Shown piece after piece: positions 15,611 to 25,098 of a stretch of 40,026 nt of DNA. The stretch comes from Gemmatimonadales bacterium (GTDB lineage Bacteria; Gemmatimonadota; Gemmatimonadetes; Gemmatimonadales; JACORV01), in contig JADGQW010000003.1 of the NCBI GenBank assembly GCA_017881505.1, forward strand, positions 1-40,026, written 5' to 3'. A program made the position numbers and the translations under genes. Numbering within the stretch: position 1 is the stretch's first letter; every line of letters starts with the position of its first letter. The notes below the pieces were generated by a model that saw only the letters and a program-made list of their open reading frames with translations, made no database searches and was not told the origin of the DNA.

Positions 15611-17538
15611 CGATCGGCGCCGGCGACGGAGGCCTGCAGGCACGCCTGGCGGCGACGCTCGGTGACGCCTACACGATCGAGGGCGAGATCGGGCGCGGCG
15701 GGATGGGCGTCGTCTACAAGGCCCGTGACGAGCGGCTCAAGCGCTCCGTCGCGATCAAGGTCCTGCCGCCGGAGCTCGCCTACCGCTCCGACATCCGCGC
15801 GCGGTTCATGCGCGAAGCGGAGACGGCGGCGCGCATCTCCCACCCCAACGTGGTCCCCATCCACAGCGTCGGCGAAGCCGACGACTTCGTCTATTTCGTG
15901 ATGGGCTACGTGGACGGCGAGTCGCTGGCGCTGCGGCTGAAGCGCCGGGGGCGGCTCTCCATCGACGAGTCGCGCCGCATCTGCCGGGAGACCGCCGACG
16001 CGCTCGCCGCCGCCCACCAGCAGGGGGTGATCCACCGCGACGTGAAGCCCGACAACATCCTCCTCGAGGGGACGCGCGGCCGGGTGATGGTGACGGACTT
16101 CGGGATCGCGAAGGCGCTGACGGCGAGCGGGGGCACACTCACCGAAGCAGGGATCGCGATCGGCACGCCGGCCTTCATGAGCCCCGAGCAGGCGGCGGGG
16201 GAGCGGGAGATCGACGGCCGGTCCGACATCTACTCCCTCGGCGTGGTCGCCTATCAGATGGTCACCGGGGAGCTGCCGTTCCAGGCGCCGACGGTGCCGG
16301 GCCTGCTGATGAAGCAGATCTCGGAGGAGCCGACGCCGGTGGAACTGATGCGCCCGGACATCCCCCGGGAGCTGGGGCAGACCGTGATGCGCTGCCTGGA
16401 AAAGGACCCGGAGCGCCGCTGGCCGACGGCCGACGCCTTGCGCCGGGCGCTGGAGTCGGGGACCTACACCCCGCCGCCGCCGCGCGCGACGGAGCTCCCG
16501 CGCTCCGCCACGGCCCGCGGCGCGCTCCCCCGGGAGGACGCCGGCCGAGGGCGCGCGTCCTCGCGCACCGGCCGATCGGTGGCCGGCCTCGTTGTCGGCG
16601 CCGACGTGCTCGGCGGCCGGTCGGGGCGGCGCGCGGAGCGGGCCGCGCTGCGCGCCGCCCGCCACGGCATCGACAAGAAGCGCCTCGAGGAAGAGGAGAT
16701 CGCGGCGCAGGCCAAGGCCTCCGGCGAACCGCTGATGGTCGTGCGGTTCCGGCGGAAGCTGGCCAGTTTCGCGTCGGTGAACGGCATGCTGATCCTGATC
16801 AACCTCGCGACCAACGGGTTCCACAACCCGTGGTTCATGCCCATCACGGCAATCTGGGGGTTCTTCGTCGCGCGGGACTACGCCCGGCTGTGGTCGGCGG
16901 GGTACTCGTGGAAGGACGTGATCTACCGCCCGCCGGCGCCGGACGCGATCGAGTCAAAGGAGCGCGGTGCCGCCGGGCTGTTGCGCGGCTCACCGGCGGA
17001 CTTCGGCAAGCGGGCCCCGGCGATCGAGCAGGCGCGCAAGGACCGAACGGCGATCATCGCGATGCTGGAACGGATGTCGAAGTCCGAGCGGAAGATGCTC
17101 CCCGACGTGGTGCCGACGGTGGACCAACTGCTCGAGCGAGCCATCGACCTCGCCCGCACGCTGAGCATCCTCGACCGCGACATCGACGTGGAGACGGTGG
17201 ACAAGCTGGACGCGCGGATCGCGGCCCTGCAGCAGGAGGCGGAGTCGAGCGATCGCGAGCGGCGGATCAGCCTGCTCGAGCGGCAGCGCCAGACCGTCGG
17301 CGAGCTGAGCCGGCGGCGCGAGGTGCTCGCGTCCCAATTCGAGTCGTGCATGCTGGCGATGCAGAACGTGCGGTTCGACCTGCTGCGCCTGCGGTCCGCT
17401 GGCGTCGGCGAGGCGCTGGGCGACCTCACGATGGCCACGCAACAGGCCCGCGCCCTCTCCCTCGACGTGGACGCCGCGATCGGCGCCGCGAGCGAGATCC
17501 GGCACCTCACCCGGGACACCCCGCCCACGCCGTCCTGA
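15607..17538 (+). CDS. Ser/Thr protein kinase with 2TM segment and C-terminal coiled coil
   Basis: The 643-residue protein begins MTIGAGDGGLQARL. A Hanks-type kinase domain spans roughly residues 23-285: GRGGMG (29-34), Lys51 in VAIK, HRDVKPDN (143-150, catalytic Asp145), DFG (164-166), and GTPAFMSPEQ as activation and P+1 loop. A Pro/Ala/Arg linker follows. Residues ~378-430 form two hydrophobic segments separated by a short loop (SFASVNGMLILINLAT and PITAIWGFFVARDYA), like the 2TM domain. The remaining ~190 residues are charged helices with coiled-coil character. There are no PASTA repeats, so the C-terminal helical tail, not an external wall-binding domain, probably mediates sensing or assembly. 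With a 2TM hairpin both ends should be cytoplasmic. Targets are unknown. Confidence 0.88.
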   Translation: MTIGAGDGGLQARLAATLGDAYTIEGEIGRGGMGVVYKARDERLKRSVAIKVLPPELAYRSDIRARFMREAETAARISHPNVVPIHSVGEADDFVYFVMGYVDGESLALRLKRRGRLSIDESRRICRETADALAAAHQQGVIHRDVKPDNILLEGTRGRVMVTDFGIAKALTASGGTLTEAGIAIGTPAFMSPEQAAGEREIDGRSDIYSLGVVAYQMVTGELPFQAPTVPGLLMKQISEEPTPVELMRPDIPRELGQTVMRCLEKDPERRWPTADALRRALESGTYTPPPPRATELPRSATARGALPREDAGRGRASSRTGRSVAGLVVGADVLGGRSGRRAERAALRAARHGIDKKRLEEEEIAAQAKASGEPLMVVRFRRKLASFASVNGMLILINLATNGFHNPWFMPITAIWGFFVARDYARLWSAGYSWKDVIYRPPAPDAIESKERGAAGLLRGSPADFGKRAPAIEQARKDRTAIIAMLERMSKSERKMLPDVVPTVDQLLERAIDLARTLSILDRDIDVETVDKLDARIAALQQEAESSDRERRISLLERQRQTVGELSRRREVLASQFESCMLAMQNVRFDLLRLRSAGVGEALGDLTMATQQARALSLDVDAAIGAASEIRHLTRDTPPTPS

Positions 17539-17557
17539 CGGCGCCCCAGCCCCACCG

Positions 17558-20500
17558 CTAGTTCGAGGACACCTCCACGCAGGGACGGAGGAGCGCGATC
17601 ATCTCGCGCTCCCGCCATCCGAAGCGCGTCAGCTGTTCGGCGAACGCCGCCGCCCGACGGCAGCCCGCCGGGCCGCCGCGCGCGTACACCTGCGCGCCGC
17701 CGAAGAACGCCAGGTCCCACGAGGGACGGGACGCCGCGGCGTAGTCGAAGAGGGGGCCCGCCACGTCGGGGCCGGCCCGGCCCGCCAAGGTGCGGAGGAC
17801 GGGGTCGATCGCGCCGGGGACGGGCGTCGCGATGGTCGGCCGCAGGCCGCGGAGGGCCCGGAGGGTCTCCGTGACCGCCGTGGAGTCGTCGTGGTCGCGC
17901 ACCGCGATGTCGCCGAGGAAGGCCGCGACGAGGACGCTGTCCCCGCCCCCGGCCGCCCGCGCGCGCTGGAGGAAGGTGCGTGCTTCGTGGAACTCCGAGA
18001 GCGCGTACCGCGCCATCCCCGCCCCGATCAGCGCCGCGGCGTCGCGCGGCCGCTGCGCGACGGCGCGGTCGTACGCGGCGATAGCGCCGCGGAAATCGCG
18101 CCGGTCCGTCAGCACGTGGCCCAACTCCATCGCCCTGTCGGCGTCGCGCGGCGAGCCGTCGGACAGCCGCTGAACCAGCGTCAGCGCGAGCGGGGTCCAG
18201 GAGGGGAGCGCGTGCCCGTACGCCGCATCCACCGTCTCCGTGGTCGCCGGCCACTCGGCGCCGTCGGGCACCCGCTCGCCGAGGGCCTCCTTGATCGCCA
18301 GCAGCGAATCGAACACGAGGCTCTGCGACCCGACGAGCAGCGACCGCGCCGCCACGAACTCGAGGGCCGGCCGGTCGTCGCTGTGGACGAAGGGCGCGCC
18401 GGCGGCGAGCGCCGCGGACCCCTTCTCCCCCAGGAGGTAGTGGCCGAGCCACTGGTCGGCGCGATCCATCTGCAGCCAGTCGCGCATCGCGGCGCCCGTC
18501 GGTCCGCCCGCGGCGAACGCCCGGGCCACCCGCTCGCGGTCCCAGCGGATCGGCTGGCGCGAGGCGAGGATGATCAGGTCGGACGGGTTGGAGTACCAGA
18601 TCTGGACGTGGGGGAACACCGCCCGGACGTTGCGCACCACCACGGCCACGAGCCCGACGGGCACCTTGTAGGTCTGCAGCCACTGCGCGAGGATGCCGTC
18701 GGGGCGCAGGCGCGCCGCCGCGATGCGGAAGTAGTCGGCCGTGAAGAGGGAGGCGACCCCGGCGATCCACGGATTCGACGGCTCCGAGGCGATGACGTCG
18801 TACGGCTCGCGCGCCAGCTGCAGCGCGCTTCGCGCGTCGTCCTCGATGATGTGCACCTTGGGGTCGTGGAGTACATCGTGATTCACATCCGCGAAGAACC
18901 GGCTCGCCCGCAGCACCGCCCCTTCGATCTCCGCCACATCCACGCGCTCGACGCCCGGCGCGTCGGCGAGGGAGCGCACCGAGACGCCGCTCCCGAAGCC
19001 GACCACGAAGGCCCGGCGCGGGTGCGGGTGCGCGAGCGCCGGGAGCAGGCCGACGAGCACCTGCGTGTTCATGTCGCCCAGCGACGACGCGTCCGCCTTC
19101 CCGTTGGTCTTGAGCCAGGTGGAGCCGCCGTTCCGCCATACGGAGACGGCCGCGTTCCACCCCTCTTCGAAGCTCATCTGCTCCGCACCGACCCCGCGCA
19201 GGAAGCTGTCGAGCTGGTCGGCATCCATCTTCTCGCGTCCGTAGATGGTCGGGCCGCGGTCGAGGACGCGCGGGGACCACCCCGGCGTCGCAAGCGCGAC
19301 GACCAGCGCCAGGGCCGCGAGGAGGAGCGGGATGCGCTCGAGGGCAGGGGGCAATCCCGACCCGCCCCGCAGGCGCGCGAGCCACCAGACGATGCCCGCG
19401 GTCGCGCCCACGTTGATCAGCACGCCGAGGACGAGGGTGCGCTCGCTCCCGAGGGTATGGATGAGGATGAAGCCGGTGAGCGCCGACCCGAGGATGCTGC
19501 CCAGCGTGTTCGCGAAGTACGCCCGGCCCGCCTCCGCGCCGGCGCCCGACCCGCGGCGTGCCGCGAGTTCGGCGAGGAGCGGGAAGGAGATGCCCATGCC
19601 GACCGCGGCGGGCAGCACGACCGCGCCCGCGGCGAGGGCGTGGAGGGTGAGCAGGTCCGGCGCGCTCAGGAATCCCACCTGCATCGTCGCGACGATGTAG
19701 GTCGGCAGTCCGCGGAAGAAGGGAAAGAGGAGCGAGGCGAACACGGCGATCCCCGCCTGCGCGAACGCCGCCCCCAGCAGCAGCTCCCGTGGGGGGCGGC
19801 CGCGCCCCGTGGCGAGGAGGCTGCCGAGGCCGATCCCCGCGAGGAACGCCACGAGGATCGTCGTGAAGGCATAGGTCGAGCTGCCGAGGACCAGCACCAG
19901 GACCCGCGTCCAGCCGATCTCGTAGAGGAGCGAGGCGAAGGCGGTCACGCCGATCAGCCAGATCGCGAGCCGGCGGGTGCGCTCGTCGGCCGGTTCGGCG
20001 TCCGCCGCCCCCGGCTCCTCCCCAGCGGACTCCGCCTGCGCCGGCGCCTCCGAGGGGGCGCGCCCGGCGAAGAGCAGTGCGGCACCCCCGAGCAGGAGGT
20101 TGACGATCCCGACGGCGAGCAGCGTGCCGCGCAGCCCCACGGCCTCGATGAGGACGTACCCCGCCAGGGCGCAGCCGGCCATCCCGCCGAGGGTGTTGAT
20201 CCCGTAGAAGAGCGCGAGCTGGTTGCGGTATTGGCCGAGCCGGGTCCCCGCGAAAGCGCGCGTGAGGACCGGCAGCGTCCCGCCCATCAGGAACGTCGGG
20301 ATGAGCAGCACGGTGAACGCGAAGAGGAACTTGATCCCTGCGGCGGACCACACGCCCGGGGCGACCACGCGCGCGAGGGCCAGGTACGCGGCGCCGACGC
20401 CGTCGAGGATCCACGCCGAAGCGAGGCCGAAGACGCCGATGGCGATCTCGAGGAGGCCGTAGAAGCGCGCGGGGTCCCTCCGCCGGTCGGCGAGGCGGCC

Positions 20501-20692
20501 GAGGAGGTACGCGCCGAGCCCGAGCCCGCCCATGTACGCGGCGACGACCGTCGTGATCGAGTGGATGGTGGAGCCGAAGAACAGATAGAGATCCCTCGTC
20601 CAGACCAGCTCGTAGACCAAGCCGGTGGCGCCGGAGACGAGGAAGAGCAGCCCGAAGAGTGCGCGCCGCTGCGCCGCGGCGCCGTCGTTCAG
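17558..20692 (-). CDS. Fused MFS-like membrane domain / spermidine-synthase-like methyl(aminopropyl)transferase fold with TPR tail
   Basis: The N-terminal half has many hydrophobic helices with the family hallmark [15 protein letters not shown]. The middle has a Rossmann nucleotide site ([15 protein letters not shown]) and [10 protein letters not shown] ... [12 protein letters not shown] as in spermidine synthase-like proteins. The C-terminus holds TPR-like helices ([20 protein letters not shown]). The nearest standard start, TTG at 20620, would cut the first membrane helix in half. The open frame extends back to CTG at 20692, which overlaps the upstream E1 gene's stop as CTGA, or ATT at 20695, with GGGAG just upstream. 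I set the start at CTG. From there the protein is 1044 residues. Substrate unknown; soluble spermidine synthase activity should not be assumed. Confidence 0.8.
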   Translation of the reverse strand: MNDGAAAQRRALFGLLFLVSGATGLVYELVWTRDLYLFFGSTIHSITTVVAAYMGGLGLGAYLLGRLADRRRDPARFYGLLEIAIGVFGLASAWILDGVGAAYLALARVVAPGVWSAAGIKFLFAFTVLLIPTFLMGGTLPVLTRAFAGTRLGQYRNQLALFYGINTLGGMAGCALAGYVLIEAVGLRGTLLAVGIVNLLLGGAALLFAGRAPSEAPAQAESAGEEPGAADAEPADERTRRLAIWLIGVTAFASLLYEIGWTRVLVLVLGSSTYAFTTILVAFLAGIGLGSLLATGRGRPPRELLLGAAFAQAGIAVFASLLFPFFRGLPTYIVATMQVGFLSAPDLLTLHALAAGAVVLPAAVGMGISFPLLAELAARRGSGAGAEAGRAYFANTLGSILGSALTGFILIHTLGSERTLVLGVLINVGATAGIVWWLARLRGGSGLPPALERIPLLLAALALVVALATPGWSPRVLDRGPTIYGREKMDADQLDSFLRGVGAEQMSFEEGWNAAVSVWRNGGSTWLKTNGKADASSLGDMNTQVLVGLLPALAHPHPRRAFVVGFGSGVSVRSLADAPGVERVDVAEIEGAVLRASRFFADVNHDVLHDPKVHIIEDDARSALQLAREPYDVIASEPSNPWIAGVASLFTADYFRIAAARLRPDGILAQWLQTYKVPVGLVAVVVRNVRAVFPHVQIWYSNPSDLIILASRQPIRWDRERVARAFAAGGPTGAAMRDWLQMDRADQWLGHYLLGEKGSAALAAGAPFVHSDDRPALEFVAARSLLVGSQSLVFDSLLAIKEALGERVPDGAEWPATTETVDAAYGHALPSWTPLALTLVQRLSDGSPRDADRAMELGHVLTDRRDFRGAIAAYDRAVAQRPRDAAALIGAGMARYALSEFHEARTFLQRARAAGGGDSVLVAAFLGDIAVRDHDDSTAVTETLRALRGLRPTIATPVPGAIDPVLRTLAGRAGPDVAGPLFDYAAASRPSWDLAFFGGAQVYARGGPAGCRRAAAFAEQLTRFGWREREMIALLRPCVEVSSN

Positions 20693-22812
20693 AATGCGGC
20701 CAGCTCCCTAATCGCGGCCGCGATGTCGGCGACCTGCGGAAGGATGTGGTCCTCGAGGTCCGGGGCGTAGGCCACGAAGGTGTCGAGGGACGCGAGGCGG
20801 CGGACGGGCGCATCCAGCCAGGCGAAGTGGTCGCTGCCGATGCGCGCGGCGATCTCCGCGCCGTACCCCCACGACAGGGCGTCCTCCGTCGCCACGAGGA
20901 CGCGGCTGGTCCGGCGCACGGAGGCGCCCACCATCTCCCAATCCACTGGGGAGAGGGACCGCAGGTCGATGACCTCGGCGTCGAGGCCGGACGTCTCCGC
21001 GAGCTCGTTCGCGGCGGTCACGGAGCGCTGCACCAAGGCCCCGTACGTCACCACCGTGAGGTCGGCGCCCGGGCGCACCACCTTCGCCTTGCCCAGCGGG
21101 ATGCTGAACTCGGGGCCCGGATACTTCGCCTTGTTGTACGTCTGGCGGTACAGGTGCTTGTGCTCCAGGAACAGGACGGGGTCGTCGGCGCGGATCGCGG
21201 TGCGCAGCAGGCCGTTGGCGTCGAGCGCCGTGGACGGGCACACCACGCGCAGTCCCGGCGTGTGGGCGAAGATGGACGCCCCCGTCTGGGAGTGGTACGG
21301 CGCGCCGCCCTTGAGGTACCCGCCGTACGCCACCCGCATCACCACCGGGGCGCTGAAGGCGTTGTTCGAGCGCCAGCGCATCACCGCGAGCTCGTCGCGG
21401 ATCTGCATGAACGCGGGCCAGATGTAGTCGAAGAACTGGATCTCGACGACGGGCCTGAAGCCGCGCGTGGCGAGCCCCACGGCGCGCCCGATGATGTTGG
21501 CCTCGGCGAGGGGCGAGTTGTAGACGCGGTCTCCGCCGAACCGCTTCTGGAGGCCCCACGTCACCTTGAACACCCCGCCCTTGCCCTTCAGCTTGCCGAG
21601 GTACTCCTCCCGCGAGACGTCCGCGACGTCCTCGCCGAACACCACGATCCGCGGGTCCCGCTCCATCTCATCGCGCAGGCAGGCGTTGAGGAGATCCACC
21701 ATCGTCGTGGGGTCGCCCGAGGACTGTGGCGCGTCCTCCGTATCGAAGGCCGCCGCGGTGGGATCCACATCCGGCGAGTACACGAACCGGAGGGCCGTTT
21801 CCGGGGCCGGCTGCGGTGCCACGAGCGCCGCATCGGCCGCGGCCGTCACCTCGGCATCCACCTCCGCCGCCAGGGCGTCGAGGTCCTGCCGCGTGGCGAG
21901 CCCCTCGTCAACGAGGCGCGCCGCGAGGCGCTTGATCGGGTCACGGAGGGCGTCGGCGTCCCGCTCCCCAGCGGGCCGATACATCACCTCGTCGTCGGAA
22001 AGGGAATGGGAATACGGCCGGATGACGTGCGCGTGGACCAGCGCCGGTCCGCGCCGCGCGCGACAGTGCGCCACGGCCCGGGCGAGGACGTCGTACGCGG
22101 CCTCGTAGTCGCACCCGTCCACGTCCTCGACGAGGAGGTCGGGGAATGGCGATACGAGCTGGGAGATGGACCGTCCCGCCGTCTGGACCTCGATGGGGGT
22201 CGAGATGGCGTAGCCGTTGTCCTCGACGAGGAAGAGCACCGGCAGCTTGAGGTTGGACGCGGTGTTCAGCGCCTCCCAGAACTCCCCCTGGCTCGTCGTC
22301 CCGTCACCCAGCGAGCAGTACACGACCTCGTCGGCGTATACCGGGCCGACCCGCTCGCGCGCAGCCGGGACGCGGTCCCAGCGCAGCCACGCCTCGGCGC
22401 AGCCGACCGCCTGGAGGCACTGGGTGCCCGTGGGGCTCGACTGGCTCACGATGTTGAGGCGCTTGTGCCCCCAGTGGGAGGGCATCTGCCGGCCGCCCGA
22501 GTTCGGGTCCGCCTCGGCGCCGACCGCCGACAGGAACATCTCCGCCGGCGTCATGCCGAGGGCGAGGCAGAGGGCGCGGTCGCGGTAGTAGGGGTAGAAC
22601 CAGTCGTAGCCGGCCTTGAGGCACGCGCCGGCGGCCGCGAGGACGGCCTCGTGCCCGGCGCCCGAGATCTGGAAGAAGATCCGGTTCTGCCGCTTGAGCT
22701 GGATCTCCTTGTCGTCGATCCGGCGCGACAGGAGCATCAGGCGGTAGGCGGCGAGCAGCTCCGCGCGCTGGAGGCGCAGCGTGCGCTCACCCGACTTCGT
22801 CCTCGTGGCCAT
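20689..22812 (-). CDS. 2-oxoacid dehydrogenase E1, alpha and beta subunits fused
   Basis: A single 707-residue chain carries both halves of a thiamine-diphosphate E1, most like branched-chain 2-oxoacid dehydrogenase. The alpha part (to ~340) has [12 protein letters not shown], the TPP/Mg motif [15 protein letters not shown]...[10 protein letters not shown], and [14 protein letters not shown] as the phosphorylation-loop region. The beta part has [31 protein letters not shown], and a C-terminal transketolase-like domain ([16 protein letters not shown]). It decarboxylates a 2-oxoacid and passes the acyl group to an E2 lipoyl protein; no E2 or E3 gene is in the window. No Shine-Dalgarno precedes the ATG; a -10-like TATTTT sits eight bases upstream. 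It lies 32 bases after the amidohydrolase gene. Confidence 0.93.
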   Translation of the reverse strand: MATRTKSGERTLRLQRAELLAAYRLMLLSRRIDDKEIQLKRQNRIFFQISGAGHEAVLAAAGACLKAGYDWFYPYYRDRALCLALGMTPAEMFLSAVGAEADPNSGGRQMPSHWGHKRLNIVSQSSPTGTQCLQAVGCAEAWLRWDRVPAARERVGPVYADEVVYCSLGDGTTSQGEFWEALNTASNLKLPVLFLVEDNGYAISTPIEVQTAGRSISQLVSPFPDLLVEDVDGCDYEAAYDVLARAVAHCRARRGPALVHAHVIRPYSHSLSDDEVMYRPAGERDADALRDPIKRLAARLVDEGLATRQDLDALAAEVDAEVTAAADAALVAPQPAPETALRFVYSPDVDPTAAAFDTEDAPQSSGDPTTMVDLLNACLRDEMERDPRIVVFGEDVADVSREEYLGKLKGKGGVFKVTWGLQKRFGGDRVYNSPLAEANIIGRAVGLATRGFRPVVEIQFFDYIWPAFMQIRDELAVMRWRSNNAFSAPVVMRVAYGGYLKGGAPYHSQTGASIFAHTPGLRVVCPSTALDANGLLRTAIRADDPVLFLEHKHLYRQTYNKAKYPGPEFSIPLGKAKVVRPGADLTVVTYGALVQRSVTAANELAETSGLDAEVIDLRSLSPVDWEMVGASVRRTSRVLVATEDALSWGYGAEIAARIGSDHFAWLDAPVRRLASLDTFVAYAPDLEDHILPQVADIAAAIRELAAF

Positions 22813-22820
22813 AGCCGAGC

Positions 22821-22848
22821 AAAATACCCGGGACTATCCGGGAATCAA
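22821..22848 (-). promoter_or_regulatory. Promoter-like element with a palindromic spacer before the E1 fusion gene
   Basis: Minus strand: TTGATT (22848-22843), then a 16-base spacer reading CCCGGATAGTCCCGGG (a dyad of CCCGG/CCGGG), then TATTTT (22826-22821), eight bases, then ATG. The dyad fills the spacer exactly. It could be an operator, or a terminator stem for the amidohydrolase gene with TATTTT as a short U-tract. Confidence 0.4.
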
Positions 22849-24506
22849 CGGCGGCCGTGGACGATGCGGCCTCCAGCGATGGTGGACACCACTTTCACCA
22901 CGTTGAGACTGTCTGCCGGCGTACCGAACAGGTCGTGGTCGAGGAGCGTGACGTCGGCGAGCATCCCGGGGCGCAGGACGCCGGTCCTTCCCTCCATGAA
23001 TCCCGCGAACGCGACGCTGGAGGTGTACGCCCGGAGCGCCTGCTCGAGGGTGATCTTCTCGTCGGGGAACCACCCGCCGGGGTTCTTCCCGTCGAGCGTC
23101 CGCCGGGTGACGGCGGCGTAGATGCCGAGCATCGGCGAGAGGGGCGCGACGGTCCAGTCGCTGCCGAAAGCGAGGGGGGCGCCGGTGGCGAGGAGGCTCT
23201 TGAAGGCGTAGGTGCCGCGGAGCCGGAGGGTGTCGAGGCGCTTCCACGCCCACCGGCCGTCGTCGATGGCGTGATAGGGCTGCATCGAGGGGATCACGCC
23301 CATCTGCGCGAAGCGTGGGATGTCCGCCTGCCGGAGATGCTGCGCGTGCTCGATCCGGAAGCGGCGTTCCCGGGGTCCGTGGAGGCGGGCGGCCTCGGCG
23401 TAGAAGTCGAGGAGCATCGCGTCGGCGCGGTCGCCGATGGCGTGGACCGCCACCTGGAGGCCGGCGCTGTCCGCCGAGAGGATCCAGCCGCGCATCGTGG
23501 CGGAATCCGTGACCAGCATGCCCCGGCTGGTGGGCGCGTCGCGGTAGGGGGCGAAGAAGGCTGCGGTGGTCGAGCCGAGGGACCCGTCCATGAAGCCCTT
23601 CAGGCCACCCCAGCGGAGCCAATCGTCGCCGCGGCCGTCGGCGCGCACGGAGTCGGCGAGCATGCGCCACGTGGCCAGCGGCACGAAGTCGTAGATGCGG
23701 GCGGTGAGGGCGTCGCGGGCCCGGGCGCGCTTCAGCGCCGCGAGGTCGCTCCAGCCCGACGACATGACGTGCACCGTCGTCAGGCCCATCTCCGCGGCGT
23801 GACGCAGGGCAGCCGCGAGAGCGCTGTCGATCTCCACAGGCGTCCGGTCGGGGATGGCGCGCCAGACCGCGTCGCCGGCGTTGTCCTTGAGGACCCCGGT
23901 CGGCTCGCCGGTCGCCGAGTCCCGCACGATCACGCCCCCCTCGGGGGCGCGGGACGCGCGCGTGACGTGCGCGAGGCGGAGCGCCACGCTGTTGGCGACG
24001 CCCATGTGGCCGTCGAGCCGGCTCACGAACACCGGGTTGTGCGGCGTCACCGAGTCGATCCACTCCTTGCGGGGGAGCGGGGCGCCGGGCCAGCGCTCGT
24101 GGTCCCAGTCCCCACCGAGGATCCAGCGGCCGCTCGGCTGGGTCTTCGCGAACGCGGCGATGCGGCGGACGAACTCGTCCGGGGTGTCGGCGTCGCGCAG
24201 GTCCACCGCGGTGAGCTGGAAGCCGCCATCGATGAAGTGCGTGTGCGCGTCGCCGAAGCCGGGCACCACGCTGTGGTCGCCGTTGTCGAGCACGTGCGTG
24301 CGGGGGCCGCGGAATCGGGCGATGTCCCGTTCCGAGCCCACGGCGACGATAGTGCCGCCGCGGATGGCGACGCCGCGCGCCCAGGGCCGCGTGGTGTCCC
24401 CTGTCCAGACGCGTCCGTAGACGATGAGGTCCACCGGCCGTTCGGGGGACCGGCGGCAGGCGGGGAGGAGGCTCACCGCGGCGAGCACGAGGAGGGACCG
24501 ACGCAT
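22845..24506 (-). CDS. Amidohydrolase 3 (YtcJ-like) lipoprotein
   Basis: This is a 553-residue metal-dependent hydrolase. The N-terminus MRRSLLVLAAVSLLPAC is a lipoprotein-type signal with Cys17 (Pro at -2 is unusual), suggesting periplasmic membrane anchoring. Amidohydrolase motifs are HTH (His88, His90 in GFGDAHTHF), KGFMDGSLGS (candidate carboxylated Lys), VAVHAIGDRAD, FRIEHAQHL and FGSDWTVAPLSP. These give the binuclear metal-site ligands of the Amidohydro_3 family. Substrates of this family are poorly known. The ATG at 24506 is chosen because the signal begins there. It reads toward the E1 fusion with a 32-base gap and is divergent from the flavin-reductase-like gene. Confidence 0.88.
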   Translation of the reverse strand: MRRSLLVLAAVSLLPACRRSPERPVDLIVYGRVWTGDTTRPWARGVAIRGGTIVAVGSERDIARFRGPRTHVLDNGDHSVVPGFGDAHTHFIDGGFQLTAVDLRDADTPDEFVRRIAAFAKTQPSGRWILGGDWDHERWPGAPLPRKEWIDSVTPHNPVFVSRLDGHMGVANSVALRLAHVTRASRAPEGGVIVRDSATGEPTGVLKDNAGDAVWRAIPDRTPVEIDSALAAALRHAAEMGLTTVHVMSSGWSDLAALKRARARDALTARIYDFVPLATWRMLADSVRADGRGDDWLRWGGLKGFMDGSLGSTTAAFFAPYRDAPTSRGMLVTDSATMRGWILSADSAGLQVAVHAIGDRADAMLLDFYAEAARLHGPRERRFRIEHAQHLRQADIPRFAQMGVIPSMQPYHAIDDGRWAWKRLDTLRLRGTYAFKSLLATGAPLAFGSDWTVAPLSPMLGIYAAVTRRTLDGKNPGGWFPDEKITLEQALRAYTSSVAFAGFMEGRTGVLRPGMLADVTLLDHDLFGTPADSLNVVKVVSTIAGGRIVHGRR

Positions 24507-24596
24507 CGGGATACCGAATCCTTTCGAGCCGCACGCCTCGCGCGGCCGGGGGACCATCGCTACTTTTTCGAACATCCTTCCGCTTCGAGCGACGAC

Positions 24597-25079
24597 GTGA
24601 ACGAGGCCGACCGGCGGACCGTGCTCCGCCTCTTCCCCTATGGGTTGTACGCCGTGACGGTGCGCAGCGGCGACCAGGACCACGGCATCACCGCCGCCTG
24701 GGTGATGCAGGCGTCCTTCGCCCCGGCGATGGTCGTGGCCTCCGTCGAGAGCGAGTCGCGCGCGCTGCCCATGATCCGCGATGCGAAGGCCTTCGCGCTC
24801 AACGTGCTCGCCACCGAGCAGCGCGACCTCGCCGCGCGCCTCGGAGGTGCGTCGCCCGGCGGGGCGCCCGCCAAGCTCACCGGGACGCCCGCCAAGGCCG
24901 GCCCCGTCACCGGGGCGCCGGTGTTGACGCAAGCGCTGGGCTGGCTGGAGTGTCGGCTCGTCGCCACCATGCCGGCGGGCGACCATACGCTGGTGCTCGG
25001 GGAAGTCGTCGAAGCGGGCGCCGAACGTGAGGGCACAGCCCTGACCTTGGCGGAGACGGGGATGAAGTACTCTGGCTAG
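24597..25079 (+). CDS. Flavin reductase-like (FMN-binding split-barrel) protein
   Basis: The 160-residue protein runs from a GTG at 24597 (VNEADRRTVLRLFPYGLYAV). The pattern LYAVTVRSGDQDHGITAAWV, SFAPAMVVASVESES, AFALNVLATEQRDLA and HTLVLGEVVEAG matches the flavin reductase-like family that binds FMN and reduces flavin for a partner oxygenase or acts on small substrates. No partner oxygenase is nearby. There is no convincing Shine-Dalgarno, so the start is tentative. It ends seven bases beyond a possible CTG start of the downstream M61-like gene. Confidence 0.8.
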   Translation: MNEADRRTVLRLFPYGLYAVTVRSGDQDHGITAAWVMQASFAPAMVVASVESESRALPMIRDAKAFALNVLATEQRDLAARLGGASPGGAPAKLTGTPAKAGPVTGAPVLTQALGWLECRLVATMPAGDHTLVLGEVVEAGAEREGTALTLAETGMKYSG

Positions 25080-25098
25080 ACCGACCGCTGTCAAGCTC

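Noticed and set aside
20689-22812. E1 alpha/beta fusion as a sequencing frameshift joining two genes
   Set aside because: The frame is open through the joint with a linker of about 30 residues and both halves are complete; such fusions are known in other bacteria.
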